The notes beneath the pieces were generated by a model that searched no databases, was not told the origin of the DNA, and saw only the letters and a program-made list of their open reading frames with translations. A stretch of 53,131 nucleotides of DNA from Ignavibacteria bacterium (GTDB lineage: Bacteria > Bacteroidota > Ignavibacteria > Kapaibacteriales > UBA4661): NCBI GenBank assembly GCA_013298775.1, contig JAAFIV010000031.1, positions 1 to 53,131 of the forward strand. Reading direction: 5' to 3'. The position numbers were made by a program, and so were the translations under genes. Shown piece after piece: positions 16,923 to 26,386 of this stretch. Position 1 is the stretch's first letter, and each line of letters starts with the position of its first letter.

Positions 16923-18665
16923 TTATTCCTTGCGTTCCGCCGTGCGGCGTTTTTCTTCTTCCAAAAGCTCGCGGCGCAAAATTTTCCCAATAATTGTCTT
17001 TGGTAAATCCTTGCGGAACTCCACACTTTTCGGAACTTTGTACGCAGAAATACGCTCTTTGCAGAATTCCTGTATTTCTTTTTCCGTTGCGGTTTGTCCG
17101 TCGTGCAGCACCAAATAGGCTTTCACAAATTCACCATGAAATGTATCGGGAACGCCCGCCACAACTGCTTCCTTGACCTTTGGATGCTCGTACAACACTT
17201 CTTCCACTTCGCGTGGAAACACATTGTAGCCGCCCACTAAAATAAGGTCTTTTTTTCTATCCACGATAGTAAAATAGCCATCTGCGTCCATTTTTGCCAT
17301 ATCGCCAGTGAAGAGCCACGTGCGTCCGGCGTAGTCGCGGAGCGTCTTTGCGGTCTCTTCGGGACGATTCCAGTAGCCTTTCATAATCTGCGGACCTGCG
17401 GCAGCTAATTCTCCTACTTCCCCGATGGGAACTGGCTTGCCGTCTTCATCCATAATCAAAATATCCGTGTCGGGCAAGGGAATACCGATGCTGCCTTCGC
17501 GGATAATGCCATTGAACACATTCCCCGTCAGCACGGGCGAACTTTCGGACAAACCGTAGCCCTCCAAGAGCTTGCCACCTGTGCTTTTCTCGAATTGGTG
17601 CTTTACTTCAAGCGGCAAAGGCGCACCGCCAGAGAGACAACATTTTATACTGGAAAGGTCGTATTTCCTCAGGTCTGGGTAATTATTGATAGCCACAAAC
17701 ATCGTCGGAACGCCTGGAAACAGCGTGATATGCTTTTCCGCAATACCTTTCACCACATCGGCAGCAGAAAATTTTGGGAATAGAATGAGCTTTGCCGCAA
17801 TCTGCATACCGTAGTTGAGCGCGGTAGAAAGCCCGTAGCTGTGGAAGAAGGGCAGCACACAGCCAATCACTTCTTTGCCCGTTTCGATGCCAGGAGTCCA
17901 CGACATATTTTGCAGCGCGTTTGCAGCAAGATTGCGGTGCGTGAGCATGGCAGCCTTTGGAAAGCCCGTTGTTCCGCCTGTGTAGAGCAGCATTGCGACA
18001 TCTTCCTCAGGATTAGCAAGGACTTTCGAGGGATTGGGACTATATTTTTTCAGTAATCGCTTAAAGAAGAAAATGCTTGGAGAGGGCTTCACTTCTACCC
18101 ACATTCCCTCTTTTTTAGCTTTGAACGGATACAAAAGATTTTTCGGAAACGGCAAATAGTCCTGAATGCCTGTTACAATCGTGCGTTTCACCTGCGAGGT
18201 GGCGGCTACTTCGCGGAAGGCAGGATATTTCAAATCCAGCACAATCAAGGTTTCGGCGGCGGAATCTTTCAGCACGTGTTCCAGTTCGCGCGAGGTGTAG
18301 ATTGGATTTACCGCAATCACAGTCGCGCCCGCCAAATGTGCGCCGTAGAAGGCAATCACGAACTGCGGACAATTCGGCAACATCAGCCCAACGCGGTCGC
18401 CTTTGCGGATGCCAAGAGCTTGCAAAGCATGGGCGAATCGCTGCACGGAATCCCACAACTCGGAATATGTGAGCGTGTGTCCGAAAAAATCCGTCGCAAT
18501 CTTGTCAGGATGCGCCGCCGCACTGTTGCGAACAAGTTCCCACAAGGCGAGGGGCGGGTATTCCAAATGTTCTGGTACACCTTTTTCGTAAAATTCCAGC
18601 CAAGGGCGTTGAATCTCGCCGTCGTTGCTCTTCTGTTGCCGCGTTTGTGATGTTTGTTCTGCCAT
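16923..18665 (-). CDS. Long-chain fatty acid-CoA ligase (AMP-forming)
   Basis: An ANL-superfamily adenylate-forming enzyme of 580 residues. It activates fatty acids to acyl-AMP and then acyl-CoA, feeding beta-oxidation or phospholipid synthesis. Visible core motifs are the P-loop-like LLYTGGTTGFPKAAMLTH (A3), the A5 motif EGYGLSESSP, A7/A8 TGDMAKMDADGYFTIVDRKKDLI and the A10 catalytic Lys in KTIIGKILRREL near the C-terminus. The overall layout, including a 35-residue insert with PFPKNLLYPFKAKKEG before the A3 motif, is typical of bacterial FadD. The start at 18665 gives a short polar N-terminal tail. It is divergent from the PhzF-family gene across a 204-bp region. Confidence 0.94.
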   Translation of the reverse strand: MAEQTSQTRQQKSNDGEIQRPWLEFYEKGVPEHLEYPPLALWELVRNSAAAHPDKIATDFFGHTLTYSELWDSVQRFAHALQALGIRKGDRVGLMLPNCPQFVIAFYGAHLAGATVIAVNPIYTSRELEHVLKDSAAETLIVLDLKYPAFREVAATSQVKRTIVTGIQDYLPFPKNLLYPFKAKKEGMWVEVKPSPSIFFFKRLLKKYSPNPSKVLANPEEDVAMLLYTGGTTGFPKAAMLTHRNLAANALQNMSWTPGIETGKEVIGCVLPFFHSYGLSTALNYGMQIAAKLILFPKFSAADVVKGIAEKHITLFPGVPTMFVAINNYPDLRKYDLSSIKCCLSGGAPLPLEVKHQFEKSTGGKLLEGYGLSESSPVLTGNVFNGIIREGSIGIPLPDTDILIMDEDGKPVPIGEVGELAAAGPQIMKGYWNRPEETAKTLRDYAGRTWLFTGDMAKMDADGYFTIVDRKKDLILVGGYNVFPREVEEVLYEHPKVKEAVVAGVPDTFHGEFVKAYLVLHDGQTATEKEIQEFCKERISAYKVPKSVEFRKDLPKTIIGKILRRELLEEEKRRTAERKE

Positions 18666-18869
18666 GATGATTGCTCCTCGTAATTGCCGATACTATACTT
18701 TCAAACACAAGATACAATGCCGTGTACAATTTTGGTATCGTTTTTTTGAAAAAGACAATTGTACTCCTTACAGTTTGTAAAATTGTATCTGTTTTGGAGT
18801 GTACTTTGTTCGTAATTTCGTTTACAAATGTTGCTCACAATTCTATCAACCAATTTTGGAGAAAACTCC

Positions 18870-19709
18870 ATGCAAACATTCCCCATCTATCAAGTAGATG
18901 CTTTCACAACGAAGCGTTTTTACGGCAATCCGGCAGCAGTCGTGCCGCTTCAAGACTGGCTTTCCGACGAGCTTATGCAACACATCGCGCTCGAAAATAA
19001 TCTTGCCGAAACCGCATATTTTGTGCGCCGCCAAGACGGAAGCTACGATTTACGCTGGTTTACGCCAGAGCTAGAAATTCCACTCTGCGGTCATGCGACG
19101 CTGGCTGCGGCGTTTGTGTTGTATGAATATCTCGGATATTCTAGCACCATGATACGATTTCACACCAAAAGCGGCGAACTCACCGTTGAAAAAATCGCCG
19201 ATAAACTCATGCTCAATTTTCCTGCTCGACCGCTCCACGCCTTGCCTCCAGCGAAGCACGCAGAACTTATGACGTTCTTAACAAACGTACTTGGCAAGCC
19301 GCCTGTGGAGCTGTACCACAGCGTCAATAATTACCTTGCCGTGTACGATTCTGAAGCCGATGTGCAAGCAATGAAGCCAAACTTCATGCTTTTGAATGAG
19401 CTTCCTGAGGTGATTGGCGTAATTGTTACCGCAAAAGCAGAGACGAGCGCAGGCTACGACTGCATTTCACGCTACTTCTGCCCCAATGCTGGTATTCCCG
19501 AAGACCCCGTTACTGGCTCGGCGCATTGCAGTATTGTTCCGTATTGGGCGAAAAAATTAGGGAAGAATGATATTCGCGCCTATCAAGCATCGGCGCGGGG
19601 TGGAGAGCTTTTTTGTGCATTTCTTCCGCAAGCGAGCGATGCTGGCAACGACCGCGTAACAATGGCGGGAAATGTTGTGCCGTATTTGAAGGGTGAAATT
19701 ACGGTGTAG
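18870..19709 (+). CDS. PhzF-family isomerase/epimerase-like protein
   Basis: A 279-residue protein of the PhzF fold (two diaminopimelate-epimerase-like barrels). It keeps the catalytic Glu47 (NNLAETAYF), the block IPLCGHATLAAAFVL and the C-terminal DPVTGSAHCSIVPYW. These resemble the YddE/PhzF housekeeping subgroup rather than phenazine cluster enzymes; no phenazine genes are nearby. The substrate is unknown. A GGAG at 18858-18861, 8 bp before ATG 18870, supports this start over the ATG at 18828. A tryptophan 2,3-dioxygenase gene follows after 150 bp on the same strand. Confidence 0.93.
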   Translation: MQTFPIYQVDAFTTKRFYGNPAAVVPLQDWLSDELMQHIALENNLAETAYFVRRQDGSYDLRWFTPELEIPLCGHATLAAAFVLYEYLGYSSTMIRFHTKSGELTVEKIADKLMLNFPARPLHALPPAKHAELMTFLTNVLGKPPVELYHSVNNYLAVYDSEADVQAMKPNFMLLNELPEVIGVIVTAKAETSAGYDCISRYFCPNAGIPEDPVTGSAHCSIVPYWAKKLGKNDIRAYQASARGGELFCAFLPQASDAGNDRVTMAGNVVPYLKGEITV

Positions 19710-19859
19710 AGAAGCACAGGAGAGGAATATCGTGGGCGGGAAAAGATTTAAAGTGGTAAATTGTGGGTGTCTTTTTGCTTCTATGTTCACGACCTTTGCA
19801 AATGGCGCAAATCCAAATCAATGTGTTCGCGCTCCTCACCTTATTCTTTTTCTCCCATT

Positions 19860-21215
19860 ATGGCTGCTGCTTACGAACCGCTCTACTACGGGGATTACCT
19901 CCGTTTGCCAACAATTTTGAACGCGCAGGAACCGCGCTCTGGCTCGCCCACGACCGATGCCGCACACGATGAAACACTCTTTATCATCACGCATCAGGCG
20001 TATGAACTGTGGTTTAAGCAAATTTTGCATGAACTCGATTCTGCAATTCGCCTTTTCCATCACGACGTTGTGCCTGAACACCACGTTGCTACTGCCTTGC
20101 ACCGTTTGGAGCGTATTCAAGCCATTGGTCCGATACTCTTTCAGCAAATAGACGTACTGGAAACCATGACACCGATGGACTTTCTGGATTTTCGCAATGT
20201 GCTGTATCCCGCAAGTGGTTTTCAATCGGTGCAATTTCGCCTTGTGGAAATAAAACTTGGATTGCGTTCCGAGCAGCGTGTTTCCAAGCATTTGCCGCTT
20301 TCGGCAGAGGATAAAGAACGCATTCGCACAGCCGAGCAAGAACCCACGCTCTTTTCCGTGATTGAGGGCTGGTTGGAGCGAATGCCCTTTATTCAAAAAC
20401 CATCGTATTCTTTCTGGCAAGAGTACCAACGCGCTGTTTCGGCAATGTTCGAGCATGACCGCACCATGATTCGCCTCAGTAGTGAAGCGGGACTCACCGT
20501 TGCCGAACGAATGCAAACAGAAATGCTTGCGCAAACCGATATGAATGAGCAAAGTTTTCGAGCATTTTTCAGTGAAGATGAATATAACAAGCTCCGCGAG
20601 CAAGGACAGAAGCGACTTTCCTTCAAAGCAACCCAAGCGGCACTGTTTATTTTGCTTTACCGCGAATATCCTCTGCTACACTTGCCATTCCGCCTGTTGG
20701 AGATTTTATCTGCCCTCGACGAAGTATTCTCCATTTGGCGATACCGCCACGTGCAGATGGTGATGCGTATGATTGGCATGAAAGTCGGCACAGGCGGCTC
20801 AAGCGGCTATGATTACCTCATGCGGGCAACGACGCAACACCGCGTCTTTACGGACTTCTCGGCTCTCAGCGCGTTTCTCATTCCGCGTGGTTCGTTGCCG
20901 CCCTTGCCCGAAGAGGTGGCTTCCATGCTGGATTTTGTGTACATTGATTTATTGGAAAAACGCCGAAAAGAAGCTCTGAAGCGGCGTGCAGCCCAAGAAC
21001 TCAAAGCCGCATTTGCCCAGCACTTCCCCGATGCCTATTTTCTCAGCGAAGAGGAACACCCCGACGATACCGATGGAGTCTGGCTTCAATACAGCGTTCC
21101 CGACACAGAAATTGCCAATGACGCAAAAGCATTTGCCACGCAACTAAGCGCAGACATGGCGCAAAAGCACGGTATTCCGTGTATGATTTCTGCAAAAGCG
21201 GTGTATAGTTTGTAA
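19860..21215 (+). CDS. kynA: Tryptophan 2,3-dioxygenase with C-terminal extension
   Basis: A heme enzyme opening the indole ring of L-tryptophan to N-formylkynurenine. Hallmarks are FIITHQAYELWFKQILHELD (residues 41-60, distal pocket His45), the proximal heme-ligand region WRYRHVQMVMRMIGMKVG, and GTGGSSGYDYL at 310-320, which binds the substrate amino/carboxylate. The start at 19860 begins directly at the conserved YEPLYYGDYLRLP. The upstream ATG at 19761 would add 33 residues with no family match. At 451 residues it is longer than simple bacterial enzymes because about 100 residues follow the core (after 350), including LEKRRKEALKRRAAQELKAA and an acidic DDTDGVWLQY segment. Formamidase and kynureninase genes are not in the window. 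Confidence 0.94.
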   Translation: MAAAYEPLYYGDYLRLPTILNAQEPRSGSPTTDAAHDETLFIITHQAYELWFKQILHELDSAIRLFHHDVVPEHHVATALHRLERIQAIGPILFQQIDVLETMTPMDFLDFRNVLYPASGFQSVQFRLVEIKLGLRSEQRVSKHLPLSAEDKERIRTAEQEPTLFSVIEGWLERMPFIQKPSYSFWQEYQRAVSAMFEHDRTMIRLSSEAGLTVAERMQTEMLAQTDMNEQSFRAFFSEDEYNKLREQGQKRLSFKATQAALFILLYREYPLLHLPFRLLEILSALDEVFSIWRYRHVQMVMRMIGMKVGTGGSSGYDYLMRATTQHRVFTDFSALSAFLIPRGSLPPLPEEVASMLDFVYIDLLEKRRKEALKRRAAQELKAAFAQHFPDAYFLSEEEHPDDTDGVWLQYSVPDTEIANDAKAFATQLSADMAQKHGIPCMISAKAVYSL

Positions 21216-21217
21216 TC

Positions 21218-21262
21218 AAAAAAAAGCGGGTTTACGAGCGATAACCGCTCATAAACCCGCAT
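21218..21262. terminator. Bidirectional intrinsic terminator
   Basis: The stem GCGGGTTTACGAGCG (21226-21240), loop and complementary arm CGCTCATAAACCCGC (to 21260) form 15 pairs with one mismatch. An A-tract on the left and T-rich sequence on the right serve both strands. It lies between the convergent dioxygenase and HtrA genes. Confidence 0.92.
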
Positions 21263-21294
21263 ACTATCTAGCTTTTTATTGCTCCAACAAGCAA

Positions 21295-22905
21295 TTATCC
21301 ATCTTGACGAGGAACTTCAATTCCTACAAGGCGCGTCGTTGCGCCATCTTTTACCTGCAAAAGTACCGCTTGACCTTTTTTCGCGCTCAGAATGTCGCGT
21401 AATTGCTTCACCGAAGAGATTACCTGTTTATCTGCTTTCAAGATAATTGCACCACTGCGCAAGCCGATTTTCGCCGCTTCGCTGTATGGGACAACTTTCG
21501 AGACCACCACACCGTTTTCTACATCCAAGCTCTTCCGCTGCTCGCCGCTCAGTGCTTCGACCGTAATACCGAGATTATCGAACTTCACGGGCGCGTCGCT
21601 GTTTTTGCTCTCGTCGCTGTTGGGTGAATTGCCAGGCGTTGCTGCCACAACATCGTCTTTTTCTTCACGTGCTTTCAGCGTTACATTTTTGACAATACGT
21701 TTGCCATCGCGCAAGATACTGAGCGCAACCACATCACCTGCACGGCGCATAGAAACAATGCTTTGCAGTTCATTGGAGGAATTGACGGGTGCGCCATCAA
21801 CTTCCAAAATCACATCGCCTGTTTGCAAGCCTGCAGCCTCGCCCGCGCTTTTCTTCAAGACATTTTGCACCATCACACCCGTTACTTTGTCCAAACCCAC
21901 TGCTTTCGCCGTTGCCTCGTCCACCGACGTAATGTTTACGCCAATGTAGCCGCGATTGATTTTGCCATCGTCAATCAAATCTTCCACGACCGAGCGCATG
22001 AGGTTCGACGGAATTGCAAAGCCATAGCCTTGAAATGTACCCGTATGCGTTGCAATCGCTGTATTGATGCCGATGAGCTTGCCTTCCAAATTGAACAATC
22101 CACCGCCAGAATTACCTGGATTGATAGCCGCATCGGTTTGAATATAATTTTCGACATTATACCCACCGCGACCCGACAAACCACGCCCTTTTGCGCTGAT
22201 AATACCAGAAGTAATCGTGGATTGGAGCGTTCCAAAAGGATTGCCCACCGCTACGACCCATTCACCAATGTTTGATTCATCGCTATTGCCGATAAATGCT
22301 GGCTTGAAGGACACACCGGGCTTCATTTCTACTTTGATAAGCGCGAGGTCGGTGAGTTCATCGCGTCCGATAAGTTTTGCTTTCAGTTCGTGGCGGTCGA
22401 AGGTGGTAATCGTAATTTCCTTCGCATCTTCGATAACGTGATTGTTGGTAACGATGTAGCCATCTTGGGTGAGAATCACGCCGGAACCGCTTCCTTGCGA
22501 GCGAAATGGTGCGTCCTCGTCTTCGCTGCCACCGCCGCCATTGCCGCCACGCCCGCCCTGACCATTACCGCCACGTCCGCCTTGACCTGGACCGAAGCGG
22601 AAACCGAAGAAATCTTCAAATTGCTTCATACGCGGGTCGGCTTTGCGCTCGGTCACAACAGCAACCGTTACCACAGACGGATTGACCGCTTTGCTCACTG
22701 CCACAAACGCATTGTTTAATGCGGCTGCTACTGGCTCAACTTTCACCGGTGGCTGCCCCGAACCCAGCTCAATACGCTGTTTTACTTGCGCAAAGGCAGA
22801 GGAAATGCCGTCTTCACCAAAAAATGATACAAGCGCAGCACCTAAAACGACACCGATAGATACCAGCACAACGGCAGCAACCATCGGTTTATTTTTCATA
22901 GACAT
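21295..22905 (-). CDS. degP: DegP/HtrA-type periplasmic serine protease
   Basis: A 536-residue envelope quality-control protease/chaperone. An N-terminal signal anchor (MVAAVVLVSIGVVLGAALVSFF) is followed by a trypsin-like domain with catalytic His156 (VTNNHVIEDA), Asp186 (ELTDLALIKV) and Ser266 (NPGNSGGGLF). Two PDZ domains follow: GYIGVNITSVDEATAKAVGL..GVMVQNVLKKSAGEAAGLQTGDVILEVDG, and LGITVEALSGEQRKSLDVENGVVVSKV. The LA loop region before the His carries an unusual Gly/Asn/Arg-rich tract (GQGGRGGNG repeated, 107-126). The start could also be Met3 (22899). Confidence 0.95.
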   Translation of the reverse strand: MSMKNKPMVAAVVLVSIGVVLGAALVSFFGEDGISSAFAQVKQRIELGSGQPPVKVEPVAAALNNAFVAVSKAVNPSVVTVAVVTERKADPRMKQFEDFFGFRFGPGQGGRGGNGQGGRGGNGGGGSEDEDAPFRSQGSGSGVILTQDGYIVTNNHVIEDAKEITITTFDRHELKAKLIGRDELTDLALIKVEMKPGVSFKPAFIGNSDESNIGEWVVAVGNPFGTLQSTITSGIISAKGRGLSGRGGYNVENYIQTDAAINPGNSGGGLFNLEGKLIGINTAIATHTGTFQGYGFAIPSNLMRSVVEDLIDDGKINRGYIGVNITSVDEATAKAVGLDKVTGVMVQNVLKKSAGEAAGLQTGDVILEVDGAPVNSSNELQSIVSMRRAGDVVALSILRDGKRIVKNVTLKAREEKDDVVAATPGNSPNSDESKNSDAPVKFDNLGITVEALSGEQRKSLDVENGVVVSKVVPYSEAAKIGLRSGAIILKADKQVISSVKQLRDILSAKKGQAVLLQVKDGATTRLVGIEVPRQDG

Positions 22906-23291
22906 AGAATTACTCCAAAATGAAAATGGAAGTGAGAAATGAAAATGTTAAGAACAAAATTTCACAGTTTGAACGACTGTTCTACAAAAATACGATAAAG
23001 AAAGATACGAGTTACACTCTTAACACATTTTAACAGGATGGCGTTCCGTGCTGATTGTTCGGCTCATCGCATCACGGCAATATCACTGCAATATCACGGC
23101 AAGCAGAATCTGGATTACCATACAGAACGTAAAAATGTGTTGGTCATCCCAGGAAGGAATCGTATTTTTGTACTCTTTGCTCATCCGAAGCTAAACTCTT
23201 GTCAAATCATTGTTTGCATTTGTTTTTTCTTCACTGTACTTTGCCGATGTGCTTCTCACCGCTCTTGGTGATTTTTACTACGAATTATTCT
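22906..23291. other. 386-bp divergent intergenic region
   Basis: This stretch separates the HtrA gene (-) from the small membrane protein gene (+) and must carry both promoters. The only structure I see is a run of three related words (ATCACGGCA, ATATCACTGCA, ATATCACGGCA) at about 23071-23105. No protein-like frame was found. Confidence 0.55.
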
Positions 23292-23846
23292 ATGAATACG
23301 CACATACAATCTCCGCTGAACATGCTTTCTGAGGCAGATATAGAGCGACTTGCAGCAATGAAACGTCGGCAACGTTTTATGGAATATGTTGGCTTAATTA
23401 GTGTGCAAGGTTTTCTTGCGGCAGGTTTACTGCACGCAACGCACGAAATTGAAGCATTGTTCGCCGCGCCCGTATCTTTTGGCTTGGCATGGATGCTCAC
23501 TAATTCCCGCGAAGAACGCCGCACACTCGACCAACACAACACGCGGCGGCTTCTCGGCGATACAATCGAATCCTTTGGCTTGGCACTGAGCGTAGCAGTT
23601 TTCGTCATCACCGCACGCTATTTTGGTGTAAAAGTGAGCTTGATGATGACGTATCTTTCGGTCATGACGCTGTTGTTTTTTCTTGGTTCGTTTGTGAGCG
23701 AGACCGTGTGGTTTAGCCGTATTTTCCCAGAGTTAGCATTTGAGAATAAGCTGAACTACTTGAAAAATCTCAATCGTTCTATTATTTTTCCGTACAACGT
23801 CAGTTATCTACGAAGCATTTTACGCAGTGGAAAAAGAAATTTTTAA
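23292..23846 (+). CDS. Unknown membrane protein, 184 residues
   Basis: I do not recognise the family. The product starts with a soluble segment containing a basic helix (SEADIERLAAMKRRQRFMEYVG) and then has about four hydrophobic segments: LISVQGFLAAGLLHATHE (weak), IEALFAAPVSFGLAWML, FGLALSVAVFVITARYFGV and LMMTYLSVMTLLFFLGSFV. A basic C-terminal tail ends GKRNF. The start at 23292 was chosen over ATG 23199 because the upstream part is Cys/Phe-rich and unlike a leader. The glycosidase gene follows after 78 bp on the same strand, so co-transcription is possible. Confidence 0.7.
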   Translation: MNTHIQSPLNMLSEADIERLAAMKRRQRFMEYVGLISVQGFLAAGLLHATHEIEALFAAPVSFGLAWMLTNSREERRTLDQHNTRRLLGDTIESFGLALSVAVFVITARYFGVKVSLMMTYLSVMTLLFFLGSFVSETVWFSRIFPELAFENKLNYLKNLNRSIIFPYNVSYLRSILRSGKRNF

Positions 23847-23924
23847 GATTTTGCTTCTAAGCCTTGCTTTGAAGGCTTTTCTCCATCTTCGTGCGATTTG
23901 CATTACACTTTTGATGTGAACATT

Positions 23925-26114
23925 ATGCGATACTCTACTATCATTGCGAGGTTGTTGGCATTCGGTCTTGCGTCGTTGGAACTTATTGAAGTTCCCGTTG
24001 CCGTGGCGGAATCCCTTACAGAAGCAACCAGCGCGGAACACTCAGGCGAAATGCCTTTTCCTTTTCCGAGCAGAGAAACATCAGCAGAATTCCCCTTTGC
24101 TGCACTTCCCGCCGCATTTTCAGCAACTGCTCCTGCTTCTGCACTAGCCCCCACAACACCTGCCGCAAGCTCGCGCATTAGTACACGAGCCGCACGCGCT
24201 CGCCTAGCCGCGCGTACTCGTTCTGCACGCAAAGCATTGAGTAAAGCCGCTTCCAAGAAAGCTGCACAAAAATCTTCTCGCAAAAAAAGTACGAAAAAAA
24301 CGTCATCAAGTGCAAAAAAATCAAGTTCAAACGTATCTTCCAAAGCATCTTCAAAGTCTTCTCGTGCTTCATCTTCTCGCGCATCGTCATCGCGTGGAAG
24401 CAAGAAACGATTTACAAAAAGCCGTTCGTATGCAAAATCTTCTTCGCGGAAATATCGCTCTGGAAGCAGATACAGCAAGCGGTATAGCCGTTATCATGGC
24501 AAACGCTATCGCGGGCGGCATCGGTACGCACGGCGATATCGTTCTTCGCGCTCGTCCTCAAGTACGCGCTATGCTCGTGTGTCGGATGCTGTAAGCAGCG
24601 TGCGCTCTGGCTTGGCGCAAAACTGGCATGAAACCTTGAAAGATGTCGAACTGATGCCTGGCGTGCGCTACAAGCATTATCTTATCAGCACTGGGAATAA
24701 ACATTCCGTTCACGTCTTAGAAGTGGACAGAACCAAGCCAGATATTGCTATTGCGCTTTTCAAAGGGCAAAATGCGATGAATGGTTTGGAACGCCTCAGC
24801 GATATTGCAACGCGCACCGATTCTGCAAGTGGCATTGTACAAGGCATGATAAATGGTAGTTTTTGGAAGTCCGCAGGAAATACACCACTTGGACCGACGA
24901 TTGTCAATGGCGAAGTATTGGAAATGGGACAATACAAAGAGTGGTCGGCAGCATTTTTCGACCGCCAGAACCGCATGTACATTGAACGCTTCAGTATAAG
25001 CGGCATGGTAAAATTAAAATCCATTACGTTGGATATTGACAAAGTGAACCGCCGGACGAGCAAAGGCGGCGTAGTGTTGTACAATCACTTCGCGGGAAAA
25101 AATGTTCCCGTGCAACCGCCCTTGCAAGTAGAAATGCTCGAAGGCGACCGCCAATCCGCACCCGATGAGCTTTCCGATACCAAAATTTCCAAAACGGAAT
25201 TTGCTCGTATGGTGCAAGAACAGCAACGCAGCGTAGAATTGGAGCGCAATTTACCAAAAGCTGTCCTCTTGTATGCTGGACAGCCCGCCGTAAATGAAGA
25301 AGTGCCATGCCGCGTGATTGAGGTAGATACTGGTGCGGTAAACATCCCACAAAATGGTATTGTGATTACCTTTGGTGATAACATCGAAGCGGAAGATATT
25401 CCAAAGCCAGGCGATAAAATCATGGTGCAGTTCAAAACAAACTTATTCTCCAGCGTTCCTTTTGTTCATGCACTTGCTGGCACGCCGCGCCTTGTCAATC
25501 GTGGTATTGCAAAGAATGAAGCGGAGTTTGAGGGCGCACGCGGTGAACGCTTTATGTCGCAAAAGCTCTCTCGCACTGCGCTTGGCATGGATGCAACAGG
25601 TACAATGCTCTATTTTGTTGTCGCCGAAGGCACATCGCCAGAAAATAACACAACAGGCATGACCATTCAACAGCTATCTGAGGGAATGAAACAGCTTGGC
25701 GCGTACCATGCAATGAGCCTTGATGGTGGCGAGTCAAGCGGTATGGCGGTGCGTGGTGGCATAACGGAGAACATTGGAAGCCAGCGTAAAATCTCGCTCG
25801 CGCTGGGTGTCGTCAAGCAAGCTGCTGCTGACCGCTCACTTACGCCGCGTCGTAAGCTCATTTCCAAGCCTGGCACTGCCACAAAGCCAGACGGGAAGAC
25901 CGATACAAAGGATTCCAATCAGACAAACCCTGGCGGCACCGATACACCAACATCGCCAGAAAAACCAAACAATGGCAATGGTAATGGTAATGGCAATGGT
26001 AATGGCAATGGAAATAGCTCAGGAAATGGTAACAATACAGGCAATGGAAGTGGCTCCGATACAAAGGTTTCCGACACGGACAATAGTCCGAATGGGAAGG
26101 ATAATAGGAAGTAG
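23925..26114 (+). CDS. Exported phosphodiester glycosidase-domain protein with basic Ser/Lys/Arg tract
   Basis: A 729-residue protein starting with a hydrophobic signal (IIARLLAFGLASLELIEVPVAVA). Residues of about 85-225 form a highly basic low-complexity tract rich in Ala/Lys, then Ser/Lys, then Arg/Ser/Tyr (for example SSRASSSRASSSRGSKKRF, RYSKRYSRYHGKRYRGRHRY). A globular domain follows with features of the NAGPA/DUF2233 phosphodiester glycosidase family: GIVQGMINGSFWKSAGNTPLGPTIVNGE, TALGMDATGTMLYFVVAEG and the signature HAMSLDGGESSGMAVRG near 600. The C-terminus is a Gly-Asn repeat tail. NAGPA-family enzymes remove sugar from phosphodiester-linked sugars; the substrate here is unknown. 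The basic tract could bind DNA, LPS or another anionic polymer (inference). Confidence 0.85.
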   Translation: MRYSTIIARLLAFGLASLELIEVPVAVAESLTEATSAEHSGEMPFPFPSRETSAEFPFAALPAAFSATAPASALAPTTPAASSRISTRAARARLAARTRSARKALSKAASKKAAQKSSRKKSTKKTSSSAKKSSSNVSSKASSKSSRASSSRASSSRGSKKRFTKSRSYAKSSSRKYRSGSRYSKRYSRYHGKRYRGRHRYARRYRSSRSSSSTRYARVSDAVSSVRSGLAQNWHETLKDVELMPGVRYKHYLISTGNKHSVHVLEVDRTKPDIAIALFKGQNAMNGLERLSDIATRTDSASGIVQGMINGSFWKSAGNTPLGPTIVNGEVLEMGQYKEWSAAFFDRQNRMYIERFSISGMVKLKSITLDIDKVNRRTSKGGVVLYNHFAGKNVPVQPPLQVEMLEGDRQSAPDELSDTKISKTEFARMVQEQQRSVELERNLPKAVLLYAGQPAVNEEVPCRVIEVDTGAVNIPQNGIVITFGDNIEAEDIPKPGDKIMVQFKTNLFSSVPFVHALAGTPRLVNRGIAKNEAEFEGARGERFMSQKLSRTALGMDATGTMLYFVVAEGTSPENNTTGMTIQQLSEGMKQLGAYHAMSLDGGESSGMAVRGGITENIGSQRKISLALGVVKQAAADRSLTPRRKLISKPGTATKPDGKTDTKDSNQTNPGGTDTPTSPEKPNNGNGNGNGNGNGNGNSSGNGNNTGNGSGSDTKVSDTDNSPNGKDNRK
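25968..26046 (+). repeat. AATGGT/AATGGC hexamer repeat (Gly-Asn tail)
   Basis: Tandem hexamers encode alternating Asn-Gly residues in the tail of the glycosidase protein, with Ser and Thr substitutions further on. The repeat is in frame and probably length-variable. Confidence 0.9.
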
Positions 26115-26143
26115 AATGAAGCACAAGAACGTGAATTATACTG

Positions 26144-26246
26144 AGTAAGGGTAAAAATTTCATACCGTGAAACTCGTACTACGGCAGCGTTTCTGCGCTC
26201 CTTGAGCCGTAGAACCGAAAGAGTATCTTACCCTTTTTTAGTATAT
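26144..26246 (+). repeat. Family D structured repeat, copy 1
   Basis: Nested inverted arms are visible: AAGGGTAA (26148) with TTACCCTT (26229), CTACGGC with GCCGTAG, and the apical AGCG-TTTCTG-CGCT. The outer arm runs into TTTTTTAGTATA. The sequence ATACCGTGAAACTCG and AGCGTTTCTGCGCTC recurs at 32281-32393. It lies 30 bp after the glycosidase stop codon and could serve as its terminator. Confidence 0.8.
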
Positions 26247-26305
26247 TCCGAATAAGCAAAATCAAATACTTATTCACTGTTCACACAATTCGTAGTTAAA
26301 ACTAA

Positions 26306-26336
26306 AAAATCCGCTAAGGTACTCTTAGCGGATTTT
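26306..26336 (-). terminator. Intrinsic terminator of tmRNA
   Basis: A perfect 13-bp stem AAAATCCGCTAAG (26306-26318), loop GTACT and CTTAGCGGATTTT. On the minus strand the arm is followed by a T-rich run. It begins about 50 bp downstream of the tmRNA 3' end. Confidence 0.92.
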
Positions 26337-26386
26337 CAGTTTTGGTGCGGTCTTGCGCACAGTTTTATAGTGTGCAAAAAACTGTT

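Noticed and set aside
18870-21215. PhzF-like gene plus tryptophan dioxygenase as a phenazine or kynurenine-derived product cluster
   Set aside because: No other phenazine or kynurenine genes are present and the PhzF resembles housekeeping relatives.
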